Source of the DNA: Rickettsiaceae bacterium
Lineage (GTDB): Bacteria > Pseudomonadota > Alphaproteobacteria > Rickettsiales > Rickettsiaceae
Reading direction: 5' to 3'
Assembly (NCBI GenBank): GCA_017995275.1
Contig: JAGOJE010000005.1
Location: forward strand, 1-16,019
DNA: 16,019 bases
The notes beneath the pieces are model-generated. The model did no database searches, was not told where the DNA came from, and was given only the letters and a program-made list of their open reading frames with translations. A program made the translations under genes and the position numbers. How positions within the stretch are numbered: the first letter of the stretch is position 1; every line of letters starts with the position of its first letter. Positions 7,011 through 15,315 of this stretch are shown piece by piece.

Positions 7011-7804
7011 CACACACCTATTAAAAAAATTCCTACTTTATTTGCTAAATTTACTACATTTGTAATATCTACCACTATCACTTTTTCTGCCTCTATTGCT
7101 ATTCCAGCAAGGCCAGCTAATGCTGCATTTTTTATGGTTTCTTCTCCTATAGTTGGTACATCTAGTCTATCATCCTGTATTGGTTTCATCATTTTTACTA
7201 GCACTCCACCATGGGCGTTTGATTTTTTTATTAAACTATCTGTTCCGCTTTCATCTTCTCTGGCTATTACTAATCCACCTTTGACGATAACTGATTGGCC
7301 TATATCTGATTTTCCTAGCTTCAATGCTTCCTTTATACCAATTTTTATATCACTTTCATTTTTTAGAGATGGTACTTTATCCGTAATAATCCCCTTTGGT
7401 GCTGTAGATTTTTCTGTAAGTATAGAAATAGGTGAGGATATTTTAAATCCTTGCTCCTCGATGAAATCTGCTACTATTCTAAGTAATTTATCATCTCCAA
7501 GAATTTTCTTTTTTATGATTCTTGCTATTAGTTTTGCCCCGCATTTATCAACCTTTAAAGTAAGAAGGTTTGGCCTTTTTACTGCGCCAATAATGATAAT
7601 TTCAGAGACTTGATTTTTTAAGAAAAACTCCAATGCACTTCCAACTTGACCAATATTAAAAGGCTGCATGTTAAAAGCAGAATAATCAGATTCTTTGGCG
7701 GCCTCTTTTATTAAGGCTATTGCCACCTGACCACCGTGTTTTAGATGCTGATTTGCTATTATTTTTGGAAGGCTGCCGCTTCCGGCTATTATACCAAGGT
7801 TCAT
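7010..7804 (-). CDS. lpxI: UDP-2,3-diacylglucosamine pyrophosphatase LpxI
   Basis: LpxI cleaves UDP-2,3-diacylglucosamine to lipid X and UMP, the fourth step of lipid A synthesis; it replaces LpxH in most alphaproteobacteria. The 264-residue protein has the N-terminal GIIAGSGSLP motif (residues 4-13), the central GAVKRPNL segment (73-80) and the C-terminal QDDRLDVPTIG motif (210-220), where the family's essential Asp lies, followed by NAALAGLAGIAIEA. All are typical of the family (formerly DUF1009). The start ATG at 7804 has no clear Shine-Dalgarno sequence; the region upstream is the structured RNA element. Outside the usual lpxA-lpxI-lpxB neighbourhood, it is here coupled to trpS. Its presence implies the cell makes lipid A. 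Confidence 0.93.
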   Translation of the reverse strand: MNLGIIAGSGSLPKIIANQHLKHGGQVAIALIKEAAKESDYSAFNMQPFNIGQVGSALEFFLKNQVSEIIIIGAVKRPNLLTLKVDKCGAKLIARIIKKKILGDDKLLRIVADFIEEQGFKISSPISILTEKSTAPKGIITDKVPSLKNESDIKIGIKEALKLGKSDIGQSVIVKGGLVIAREDESGTDSLIKKSNAHGGVLVKMMKPIQDDRLDVPTIGEETIKNAALAGLAGIAIEAEKVIVVDITNVVNLANKVGIFLIGV

Positions 7805-7834
7805 TTTTTGTATTTATACATAGTGTTACTGCAT

Positions 7835-8000
7835 CTACTTGTTCGCCTTTTGTCACTGCAGGTCGTAGCGGCGGGGTCTAGTTTAATAAACCGTATTTAT
7901 TCAGCCCCATGGCGAGCGGGTCCCCCCGGACCGGTGAGTTTCACGAACCGAGATCTGGGGTCCAGCATCGCCACCCACGCGCACAGATACTACCACTCTA
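7835..8000 (-). ncRNA. Unassigned G+C-rich structured element downstream of 6S RNA
   Basis: Positions 7861-7980 contain 73 G or C in 120 bases by my count (about 61%), far above the surrounding genes. On the minus strand several stems can be drawn: GTGGCGA (7977-7971) with TCGCCAT (7915-7909); GGTCC-GGGG-GGACC near 7933-7919; CTGGACCCCAG near 7966-7956; and GGGG...CCCC enclosing AATAAA-TACGG-TTTATT near 7908-7873. The strand is assigned only because flanking genes and 6S run that way. I find no tmRNA TTCGAC/CCA features, no RNase P GAGGAAAGTCC core, no SRP GGAAGG core and no tRNA. It could be a separate small RNA, the lpxI leader or a decayed repeat. There is no T-run terminator. Confidence 0.4.
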
Positions 8001-8009
8001 CAAAAATAG

Positions 8010-8165
8010 ATACACCGCTTTGGCCGTCGGAATAAAGATCCTCTCAGACCTTTGTGTTAAGGTGGGTGCCATATATTGCAACCACGGTTGCAACAGAGAC
8101 AGCTCCCGAATTTAAGAAATTATAGTCCTGGGACACTAACATTATCCTAACGAACCAAGCAGCTT
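8010..8165 (-). ncRNA. ssrS: 6S RNA
   Basis: 6S RNA mimics an open promoter and sequesters RNA polymerase holoenzyme. The location directly downstream of zapA on the same strand is the standard alphaproteobacterial position. On the minus strand the 5' part has GGTTCGTTAG followed by GTCCCAGG, resembling the GTTCG..AG / AGTCCC block of known 6S RNAs. The 3' part has GGCACCCACCTT-AACACA-AAGGT, the small hairpin expected in the 3' side of the central bubble. A closing stem can be drawn by eye: GCTTGG (8160-8155) with CCAAAGC (8023-8017, one bulged A), then CGTT with GACG, GGA with TCC and TAA with TTA. A perfect hairpin TTGCAAC-CGTG-GTTGCAA lies in the terminal arm. Ends are approximate, 5' from the promoter and 3' from the stem. 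Confidence 0.75.
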
Positions 8166-8172
8166 GATTATG

Positions 8173-8201
8173 ATAATATCACTTTGAGATTTTTTGTGCA
8201 A
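8173..8201 (-). promoter_or_regulatory. Promoter of the 6S RNA, inside the end of zapA
   Basis: On the minus strand TTGCAC (8201-8196) is followed after 17 bases by TATTAT (8178-8173), 5 of 6 to the -10 consensus. Transcription would begin near the A at 8165, exactly at the base of the 6S closing stem, which supports both calls. The -35 lies within zapA's last codons. Confidence 0.55.
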
Positions 8202-8487
8202 TAGTTTCTAGATAATTTGCTATAGTTGTAAGGGTTTCTGCTACTTTTTCATCTTCCCCAGGGTTTTTTGACCTTTGAACTATTTCATTCATTCTTTTTA
8301 GTTCGTCTTGCAAACCAAGTGCAGTCATTATTAGTAATAATTCTGTACTAGCAGTAGGACTAGATTGCTTTAAGTCAGAAATTTTTCCAGAAATAGCGCT
8401 TGCTGCATTTTTAACGCGCTCTTCCTCCCCATCATTACAGGCTATTTGAAATGGTTTGCTATTTATCTGAATTGTTACTACTGCCAT
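8179..8487 (-). CDS. zapA: Cell division protein ZapA
   Basis: ZapA binds FtsZ and crosslinks protofilaments in the Z ring. The 102-residue protein has the family order: an N-terminal beta strand VTIQINSKPFQIACNDGEEE, a helix with VKNAASAISGKI, then a long C-terminal helix for dimerisation. The segment LLIMTALGLQDEL near residues 51-63 is characteristic. The first 29 bases overlap the 3' end of the DUF4164 gene and a purine-rich stretch GGATAAAGAAAG precedes the ATG. Its 3' end carries the promoter of the adjacent 6S RNA. Confidence 0.9.
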   Translation of the reverse strand: MAVVTIQINSKPFQIACNDGEEERVKNAASAISGKISDLKQSSPTASTELLLIMTALGLQDELKRMNEIVQRSKNPGEDEKVAETLTTIANYLETIAQKISK

Positions 8488-8683
8488 GATCTTTCTTTAT
8501 CCTTTCCATTTCCACTATATATTCGTCAAGCTTGGCTATTACAGCCGATGTTTCGCTTTTTAATTTTTTATTTTCAGATTCAAGGGTGCTTACCCTTTCC
8601 TCCAAAGTGTGTTTTTCACTTTTTAATTTTATAACTGCATCATTTATAGCTGATACTGCTTTCTCTATTCTTTCATTTATCAT
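8459..8683 (-). CDS. DUF4164-type short coiled-coil protein
   Basis: A 74-residue, almost wholly helical protein with a clear heptad pattern (LKSEKHTLEERVSTLESENKK and onward), found next to zapA in many alphaproteobacteria. It resembles ZapB in size and character, so a division-ring role is plausible but not shown. I chose the ATG at 8683 (MINERIEKAV), which overlaps the rodZ-like stop by 11 bases. A longer form from 8713 would add ten residues and overlap by 41 bases. The 3' end overlaps zapA by 29 bases. No signal peptide or membrane segment. Confidence 0.75.
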   Translation of the reverse strand: MINERIEKAVSAINDAVIKLKSEKHTLEERVSTLESENKKLKSETSAVIAKLDEYIVEMERIKKDHGSSNNSDK

Positions 8684-9215
8684 ACAAATCGCTAAAATCA
8701 TACTCTTTTTCATAGGGGAATTTTACATCCCCAACTTTGCTTTCCGTAGTTTTTCCAAGCTTTGATATAATATTTCCGTCTAGTTCTATCTTTCCTTGTA
8801 AGAAAAACATATATAAGAACAATATAGTCAAAACGCTCAGTAATGACAACAAGGATAATATTTTTCCTAGCAGATTATCATCTTTAGATTTTTGTATTAA
8901 AGTTAATGAGTTTTTTTGTACTTCTGTTTTTGGTTTATCCAGTTCCTTTAAATCTATATTCAGATAGTTCGCGTAGATCTTTTTATAACCTTCGGCATAT
9001 ACTTTCCCTGGAATTTTCTCTAGATCATCTTCTTCTATGGCTATCAAATATTCATGCTTGATCCTAAGTTCTTTCGAAACTTTCTTGCTGCAAATTCCTG
9101 CTTGTAAACGCTTTTTCTTGAATATAGTTTCATAAACTTGCTCATCAGTAAGAAGCTCTATTAGTTCAGAGCTCTCTACTTTCGCTGGGTTTGTTTTACT
9201 TTTCGTGTTAGCCAT
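8673..9215 (-). CDS. RodZ-like helix-turn-helix membrane protein
   Basis: RodZ links the MreB cytoskeleton to the elongation machinery at the inner membrane. Residues 32-88 form a RodZ-type helix-turn-helix domain, with RLQAGICSKKVSKELRI, then YLIAIEEDDLEKIPG, then VYAEGYKKIYANYLNID, the last being the strongest family mark. A transmembrane segment lies at about residues 117-139 (LGKILSLLSLLSVLTILFLY). The remaining 40 residues would be periplasmic and are much shorter than the domain of about 200 residues in E. coli RodZ. Location beside DUF4164 and zapA supports a cell-shape/division role. A transcription factor of similar fold is less likely because of the membrane anchor. Confidence 0.82.
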   Translation of the reverse strand: MANTKSKTNPAKVESSELIELLTDEQVYETIFKKKRLQAGICSKKVSKELRIKHEYLIAIEEDDLEKIPGKVYAEGYKKIYANYLNIDLKELDKPKTEVQKNSLTLIQKSKDDNLLGKILSLLSLLSVLTILFLYMFFLQGKIELDGNIISKLGKTTESKVGDVKFPYEKEYDFSDLYDK

Positions 9216-9247
9216 TATACTGTTTGTAAAAATTATATCAGAGTAGT

Positions 9248-12200
9248 TTATACCTTTCTTAAAAACATTTCAAATTTTTTATTAGCTACTATAATCATGT
9301 TGATGTCTATATTTTCTTGCAGTCTCAAATCATCAACAAAATTTATAAAATCTTCAGCATATCCATTGTGATTTTTTACCCATTCTGATAATTCTATTCT
9401 TCCTTTTGAGCTTTCAATAACTTTTTGTAATAATCTTCTTTGTTTATCATATAAATCATCCTTTATGGAATATACAGAAAGTCTATTCCAATAGGATTGC
9501 CCAAGAATATTGTCGCAGCATTTTTTAAGCCAATCGATGCTGAATTTCTCTCCGATTTTGAAATAGCCCCTTGCTACTTCTTCGTTATTTAATGATGTCT
9601 TTTTTGATGTCATTATAATATCAAAGGCTGATGTTATATAATCAAGTGCAGATATTTTTTCTGCAATTTCATCCTTAATTCCGGCATTAACATAACGTTC
9701 AATCTTAGATTTGAGTTTGTTTTTGGACTGCCCAGAAAGTAGATCTTCCATTGATGAGATTATTGATATAGCGCAAGAGCGATAATAATCTATACTCTCT
9801 TTTATATTTATATGATGGGCAGAATTCCTAACAAGCCATGATATCCCTTTTCTGGCTCCTAAAATTAAATCTGAAAATGCTAGAATTTTAGCATCGCTGC
9901 TGACATTCTTTGTGGCGGATATTTCTTCCCATAAAACATCTATACCAAAGATTTCACAGATGATTGCATATGCTCTTGTTATGTCGCATATAGGTGCGCC
10001 AGTTTCTTTCTGTAGATAATTTATAATAGGGCCGCTGATAAAATTTACCATCTTGTTCGTAACAACAGTAAGTATTATTTCCTTTCTCAGAGGGTGGGAC
10101 TTTATTTCCTTTTCAAATTTCTCTCTCATAGAGCTTGGAAAATAATTTATTAGATAGCTTTCAAAATAACTATCATCGGCAATTTTGCTGTTGAATAAAT
10201 CATTGTAAATCATCATTTTGCTATAAGAAAGTAGAACTGATAATTCTGGCCTTGTCATTTTCTCGCCAGATGCAATTCTTCTAGAGATTTCAGAATCTGC
10301 TGGTAAAAATTCTACAGCCCTATCTAAGAGGGATGTTTTTTCAACTTCAGAAATGAATCGCCCGAACATTTCAGTGTTAAATGCTTCTGACTTTTCCATT
10401 ATAGTAATTGCTTGTGTCTGTTTAAAATTGTCTTCAAGAACAAGTTCAGCAACTTCGTTTGTCATATCCCCGAGAAGCTGGTTGCGTTTTTCTAAGGTTA
10501 ATTTTCCTGAAGCTATTGCTTGTCTCATAGCTATTTTTATATTTACTTCGTGGTCAGAACAATCAACTCCTGCTGAATTATCTATGAAGTCGGTGTTTAT
10601 TTTGCCTCCGTTTTTACTAAATTCAATACGACCCAGCTGAGAAACCCCTAGGTTTCCACCTTCTCCTATAACTTTAGCTCCAACATCCCTGCCATTACAT
10701 CTCAGGTTGTCGTTAGATTTATCGCCTATATCCAAATGATTTTCTGTAGATGCTTTTATATAAGTTCCAATTCCACCATTCCAGAGTAAATCCACCTTCA
10801 TTTTAAGCAAAGCATTGATCAGAGCATCAGGTTCTATTGTGTTTGTAGTGATTCCAACTAATTCTTTTATTTCATCAGTTAGTTCCAATGTTTTTGCGGA
10901 TCTTTCGAAAACTCTAGCTCCTTTGCTCATAATATTAGGGTCGTAATCTGACCACTTTGATCCTGGCATTTCAAATAGTCTCTTCCTTTCGCGGAATGAT
11001 TCTTTGGGATCTGGGGTTGGATCCAGAAATATATGCATATGGTTAAAGGCTGCAACTAATTTGATAGAGCTTGATAATAGCATTCCATTTCCAAAAACAT
11101 CTCCAGACATATCTCCTATACCAAGCACAGTGATATGGTCTTTTTGTACATCTATTCCCATCGTCGCAAAATGGTTTGTTACAGATATCCACCCGCCTTT
11201 TGCTGTGATCGCCATCTTTTTGTGATCGTAACCAGCTGATCCGCCAGATGCAAATGCGTCTCCTAGCCAGAAATTATATTCAGCTGATATGCTATTTGCG
11301 TAATCAGAGAAAGTTGCAGTTCCTTTATCTGCAGCAACTACTAAATATGGGTCTTTATCGTCTAGTAATATAGTATCTTTTGGAGATGTTGTTTCTCCAT
11401 TTACTATATTATCTGTTATATCTAAAAGTCCGCGTAGGAAGTTCTTGTAACATTCAACAACGCGCTTCATATATTCTTCTCTGGTCATTTTATCTGGAGA
11501 TAGCCTTACAAAGAATCCTCCTTTTGATCCGACTGGAACTATTACGGCATTTTTAGTCATCTGAGCTTTCATAAGCCCCAATACTTCTGTTCTATAGTCT
11601 TCCCCACGGTCAGACCATCTGAGTCCGCCTCTTGCAACTCTTCCACCTCTTAAATGTATTCCCTCAAAATCACTAGAATATACAAATATTTCTGCATAGG
11701 GTATTGGAAGGGGTAACCATGGTACTTTTGATGAGTCAAATTTGAATGATATATAATTTTTGAACTCCCCATCTTCTGGTTTTTGGTAGCAATTTGTTCT
11801 TAAAATTGCCATTATAACTCCAAATATGGATCTTAGAACTTTGTCCTCAGCACTACTTGTGACAGATGAAAGATATGTATTTATTGCAGCTTCAATTTCA
11901 CTTTTTGTGGATACTTTTTGGGGATTGAATCTATATTCAAATAACTCTAACAATTTAGATGTGTAATTGTAATGTTTTACAAGGGTCTGACTTACATATT
12001 CTTTGCCATATTGGAATCCTGTTTGGTGAAGATATAGGCAAAGTCCGCGTACTATCATAACATTGCGCCAGTTAAATCCAGCCAAGGCTACTAATTTGCA
12101 TAAAGCATCCATATGGAGGGTTCCTTCCTCCATTTTCCTCAGTGCTTCTTCTGCATTTTGTTTGAGTGTCTTTTCTTCTAGATTCTCTGGTAGGTTTTCA

Positions 12201-13933
12201 GCCTCCAGATCAAATTTATATATCCAAATTTTTGTATTATCTTTTGTATTTAGCTCAAACACTTCTTCATCTATGGCCTTAAATCCAAGATTTTCAATTA
12301 GTGGCATTATGCTGGATAAATCTCTTTTGATTGATGTATATATTTTTAAGGAGTGAGATTTAGCAGATAAAGTTTTCAAATTAAATAGAATCCTAGAATC
12401 AGAGCCTAGCTTTTCTAGATAAGATATATCAGAGAGGGCATCTTCGGCTGTTGATTCATATTGGTAATTTTTAGGGAATATATCTACATATTCCGACAAA
12501 GCTCTAGCATGATATTCGTCATATGTTTTTACTAGTAGCTTATTTACAGAATCTGGCCAATAGGCTGATATAGTATCTATGTCACTTTCGATTTCACTAA
12601 CATCTATTGCTAGTGCGTTTATGTCCTCTATTGAAAATGTAACATATAAATAACAGAAATTCTGATGGATCTCTGTTATATAATCCGAAACTATATGCGC
12701 TTTTAATTTTTCTGACAGATATTTGTTGATAGTTGAATGTATATCTGGGCTTAGCCTTTGGCGAGGCAAAAATACTAAGATATTGATAAATTCACCTGAG
12801 TGATTAGGGTTTGCAAATACCCTTATGCTGCTTGTTGCCATCGCTGACAAAATATGTGTTGCTATGCAATATAATTGATCGGTTTGCATGCTAAATAAAG
12901 CTTCTCTTGGCAATGCTTCAACAATTGCTTTCAAATTTTTGTAATTATGTCCGCTAACAGGGAATTCTGACATTTTTAACAAGTCAGACAATTTTTCCTT
13001 TAATACAGGAATATTTTGCACCGATGTATAGTAAATGTCTGAGCTATAAAGACCAAGGAATATATGAACATTATCTCCAAATATTATTTTTGCATAATCC
13101 ATAAAGCTGTTTTTATGTACTGGGGATAATCTATTTACTTGCCCTAGGTCTATATTAGATTCACCTGCAAGGCCATATACTATTTCCGCAGCAGCGCATA
13201 TTTGGGCGTCTCCTATGGATTCCTCTAATTTGCCATTCTTTCCAAATTTTGTATATCCTAGAAATGTGAAATTATCAGCTCTAAGCCATTCCAAAAAATC
13301 GTGAATTTGTTTTTCAGAAGCCATTGCTTTGGATAAATCATCTGCTTTCTTTAAGAACTCAGGCCATGATTCATATGTAGATTCTACTTTATTAAGAAGG
13401 GATATTATCTCGTTCTTTAAGTAATTTATAAAATTCTCATCATAGCTTTTTGTGTAAATTATTATCGATACTAATGATTCCTTTGAATCACAATTATCTT
13501 CTATGGATAGTAGTTTTCCTTCTTTGTCTCTATTTACGCAAAGCACAGGGTGGAATAGAAATTTTATATTAGTATTTATTCTAGCAAAAAGACATTTCAG
13601 CGAATCTATGATGAAAGGCTTATCCGTATTTATAAGTTTTATAGAAACAAATGGCTTGCCGTTATTGTCATGAGATGTAATCTCTATTTTCTTTTCGCCA
13701 TTTTTCCTTTTTTGGAAAAATTTATATGTATCCCTTGCTAATTCTATGAAAATCTCGTTTTTATTTTTAGAGATATAATCTATAGGAAGATATGCAAAAA
13801 ATTTTTCAGCAAATTTTTGAAGAAGAGGATCTGTAGTGCTTTTACAAGTTGCCTCTATTAAAGATTTACTGTAACTTACGTTTTTACATGTAAGATTGTC
13901 AAAAATTTTAAGGTAATTTTCTGATATCGTCAT
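9248..13933 (-). CDS. gdhB: NAD-specific glutamate dehydrogenase, large (about 180 kDa) type
   Basis: Oxidatively deaminates glutamate to 2-oxoglutarate and ammonia with NAD, feeding the TCA cycle; amino-acid use of this sort is common in intracellular alphaproteobacteria. The 1561-residue length is typical of the GDH-180 family. The N-terminal half (about 1-700) has the regulatory ACT-like modules. The catalytic part contains GIHLRGGRVARGGLRWSDR, then VPVGSKGGFF with the catalytic-site Lys near residue 804, then AADKGTATFSDYAN, ASGGSAGYDHKKM, and the nucleotide-binding DMSGDVFGNGM near residue 945. The frame is open throughout with no sign of decay. It is divergent from mnmE across 65 bases, and its stop lies 32 bases before the rodZ-like start. 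Confidence 0.95.
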   Translation of the reverse strand: MTISENYLKIFDNLTCKNVSYSKSLIEATCKSTTDPLLQKFAEKFFAYLPIDYISKNKNEIFIELARDTYKFFQKRKNGEKKIEITSHDNNGKPFVSIKLINTDKPFIIDSLKCLFARINTNIKFLFHPVLCVNRDKEGKLLSIEDNCDSKESLVSIIIYTKSYDENFINYLKNEIISLLNKVESTYESWPEFLKKADDLSKAMASEKQIHDFLEWLRADNFTFLGYTKFGKNGKLEESIGDAQICAAAEIVYGLAGESNIDLGQVNRLSPVHKNSFMDYAKIIFGDNVHIFLGLYSSDIYYTSVQNIPVLKEKLSDLLKMSEFPVSGHNYKNLKAIVEALPREALFSMQTDQLYCIATHILSAMATSSIRVFANPNHSGEFINILVFLPRQRLSPDIHSTINKYLSEKLKAHIVSDYITEIHQNFCYLYVTFSIEDINALAIDVSEIESDIDTISAYWPDSVNKLLVKTYDEYHARALSEYVDIFPKNYQYESTAEDALSDISYLEKLGSDSRILFNLKTLSAKSHSLKIYTSIKRDLSSIMPLIENLGFKAIDEEVFELNTKDNTKIWIYKFDLEAENLPENLEEKTLKQNAEEALRKMEEGTLHMDALCKLVALAGFNWRNVMIVRGLCLYLHQTGFQYGKEYVSQTLVKHYNYTSKLLELFEYRFNPQKVSTKSEIEAAINTYLSSVTSSAEDKVLRSIFGVIMAILRTNCYQKPEDGEFKNYISFKFDSSKVPWLPLPIPYAEIFVYSSDFEGIHLRGGRVARGGLRWSDRGEDYRTEVLGLMKAQMTKNAVIVPVGSKGGFFVRLSPDKMTREEYMKRVVECYKNFLRGLLDITDNIVNGETTSPKDTILLDDKDPYLVVAADKGTATFSDYANSISAEYNFWLGDAFASGGSAGYDHKKMAITAKGGWISVTNHFATMGIDVQKDHITVLGIGDMSGDVFGNGMLLSSSIKLVAAFNHMHIFLDPTPDPKESFRERKRLFEMPGSKWSDYDPNIMSKGARVFERSAKTLELTDEIKELVGITTNTIEPDALINALLKMKVDLLWNGGIGTYIKASTENHLDIGDKSNDNLRCNGRDVGAKVIGEGGNLGVSQLGRIEFSKNGGKINTDFIDNSAGVDCSDHEVNIKIAMRQAIASGKLTLEKRNQLLGDMTNEVAELVLEDNFKQTQAITIMEKSEAFNTEMFGRFISEVEKTSLLDRAVEFLPADSEISRRIASGEKMTRPELSVLLSYSKMMIYNDLFNSKIADDSYFESYLINYFPSSMREKFEKEIKSHPLRKEIILTVVTNKMVNFISGPIINYLQKETGAPICDITRAYAIICEIFGIDVLWEEISATKNVSSDAKILAFSDLILGARKGISWLVRNSAHHINIKESIDYYRSCAISIISSMEDLLSGQSKNKLKSKIERYVNAGIKDEIAEKISALDYITSAFDIIMTSKKTSLNNEEVARGYFKIGEKFSIDWLKKCCDNILGQSYWNRLSVYSIKDDLYDKQRRLLQKVIESSKGRIELSEWVKNHNGYAEDFINFVDDLRLQENIDINMIIVANKKFEMFLRKV

Positions 13934-13963
13934 ATAATCGCTCTGCCTGAATTAAACGTGGGT

Positions 13964-13972
13964 ATTATAGCA
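13964..13972 (-). promoter_or_regulatory. Extended -10 promoter of gdhB
   Basis: The minus strand reads TGCTATAAT at 13972-13964, a perfect extended -10 element (TGn plus TATAAT). No convincing -35 lies 17 bases upstream, as is usual for extended -10 promoters. The predicted start near 13957 gives a leader of about 24 bases before the gdhB ATG at 13933. The mnmE promoter must lie in the same 65-base gap but I cannot place it. Confidence 0.55.
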
Positions 13973-13998
13973 TGACGAGTTCAAAGGGGAAGCATTAA

Positions 13999-15315
13999 AT
14001 GGATAGTATTTTTGCACAAAGCTCTGCTCCTGGAAAAGCGGGGGTATCTGTATTTAGAATTTCTGGCCCTAGCGCTCTTGAAGTGGCTAAGATTTTATCT
14101 CATATGGATTCATTTTCTCCAAGGCGTCTTACTTTTACGAAGCTTTTCGATCAAGATGGTAGTGTTATAGACCATGCTATGATTGTTTACTTTAATTCTC
14201 CTCATAGTTTCACTGGGCAGGATGTTGTAGAGATTCACACTCATGGTAGTATAGCTATTAGTAAATTACTTTCAGAAAGGGTTTTATCTACTGGCCTTGT
14301 AAGATATGCAGAGCCAGGAGAATTCGCTCGTCGTGCTTTTATCAATGGCAAGATGGATCTTACTATGGCGGAGGGGCTGGCTGATCTTATAGAATCCGAA
14401 ACTACTATGCAGCACAAACAAGCAATGAGGCAAATGGGAGGAGAGCTAGAGCGTTTATATAGTGATCTGCGAGCTAAGTTGTTGAAAATTATAAGCTTAC
14501 TTGAGGCTTTTATAGATTTTCCAGATGAAGAAATTCCTGAGGATGTCTTGCTCGATTCGGAATCTACTATAGAAGAGTTAAAAGCTGGACTTAAAAGTCA
14601 CTTGGGTGATAATAGGAGGGGGGAGAGGCTTAGAAATGGTATTATGTTAGCTATTCTTGGTGAGCCTAATGTTGGCAAATCTAGTTTGCTTAATTTTTTG
14701 GCGCGTCGTGAAGTTGCTATAGTATCTAATATTGCTGGAACAACTAGAGATGTAATAGAATCTCATCTTGATATTGGTGGATATCCTATAATAATTTGTG
14801 ATACTGCAGGACTTCGCTTGGGTACTAGTGATGTAATAGAAGAAGAAGGAATGAGAAGGGCAATAAAATATGCCGAAAATGCAGATATAAAAATTATAAT
14901 GTTTGATGTTGATAATATTGCCACGCCTTCTGAGCAGCTTTTAGAAATGATAGATGAAAATACTATATTGTTACTTAATAAAGTTGATAAGAACCAGCAG
15001 ATTATGTCAAACTATCCTGTGATACCTATATCTATTAAGAACAATCAGGGGCTTGATCTTCTGCTCGCGGAAATAGAAAAAAAGGCGCAAAATCTTGCTA
15101 TGCCGTCTGAAATGCCAAGCATAACAAGACAAAGGCACAGAAACTCTATAGAGCAAGCGCTCATTGCTCTTGACCGGTGTGATATCCGTGGGGATATCGT
15201 TCTTGCGGCTGAAGATATAAGAATAGCTATAAGGCAGCTAAGTCTTCTTACTGGCAGGATAGAGGTGGATGAGATATTGGGGGAGATTTTTTCTAAATTC
15301 TGTATAGGAAAATAA
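13999..15315 (+). CDS. mnmE: tRNA modification GTPase MnmE
   Basis: With MnmG, MnmE installs the carboxymethylaminomethyl group on wobble U34 of several tRNAs. The 438-residue protein has the tetrahydrofolate-binding N-terminal domain (DSIFAQSSAPGKAGVSVFRI; GQDVVEIHTHG near 73-83), a helical linker, and an embedded GTPase domain. The GTPase motifs are G1 GEPNVGKS (221-228), G2 GTTRD (247-251), G3 DTAG (268-271) and G4 NKVD (327-330). The C-terminal family motif with the functional Cys reads CIGK (435-438). AAGGGG nine bases before the ATG serves as ribosome site. The stop overlaps the xerC start by one base (TAATG). It is not followed by mnmG, its neighbour in many genomes. Confidence 0.97.
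   Translation: MDSIFAQSSAPGKAGVSVFRISGPSALEVAKILSHMDSFSPRRLTFTKLFDQDGSVIDHAMIVYFNSPHSFTGQDVVEIHTHGSIAISKLLSERVLSTGLVRYAEPGEFARRAFINGKMDLTMAEGLADLIESETTMQHKQAMRQMGGELERLYSDLRAKLLKIISLLEAFIDFPDEEIPEDVLLDSESTIEELKAGLKSHLGDNRRGERLRNGIMLAILGEPNVGKSSLLNFLARREVAIVSNIAGTTRDVIESHLDIGGYPIIICDTAGLRLGTSDVIEEEGMRRAIKYAENADIKIIMFDVDNIATPSEQLLEMIDENTILLLNKVDKNQQIMSNYPVIPISIKNNQGLDLLLAEIEKKAQNLAMPSEMPSITRQRHRNSIEQALIALDRCDIRGDIVLAAEDIRIAIRQLSLLTGRIEVDEILGEIFSKFCIGK

Noticed and set aside
7745..8115. Two overlapping plus-strand open frames of 96 and 68 residues across the structured RNA region
   Set aside because: Composition is not protein-like, no ribosome binding sites are seen, and the frames run antisense through the lpxI start, the hairpin-rich island and the 6S RNA. 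High G+C there explains the lack of stops.
7835..8162. Two-piece (permuted) tmRNA, RNase P RNA or SRP RNA
   Set aside because: I searched both strands for the tmRNA GGNTTCGAC, tag ending in Ala-Ala-stop and CCA end, for the RNase P GAGGAAAGTCC core, and for the SRP GGAAGGAAGCAGCC core. None is present. A GGGGCTGA near 7908 resembles a tmRNA 5' end but the following bases do not fit.
10353..12356. Several plus-strand open frames opposite gdhB
   Set aside because: They are antisense shadows of a fully open, well conserved 1561-residue reading frame and lack ribosome binding sites.
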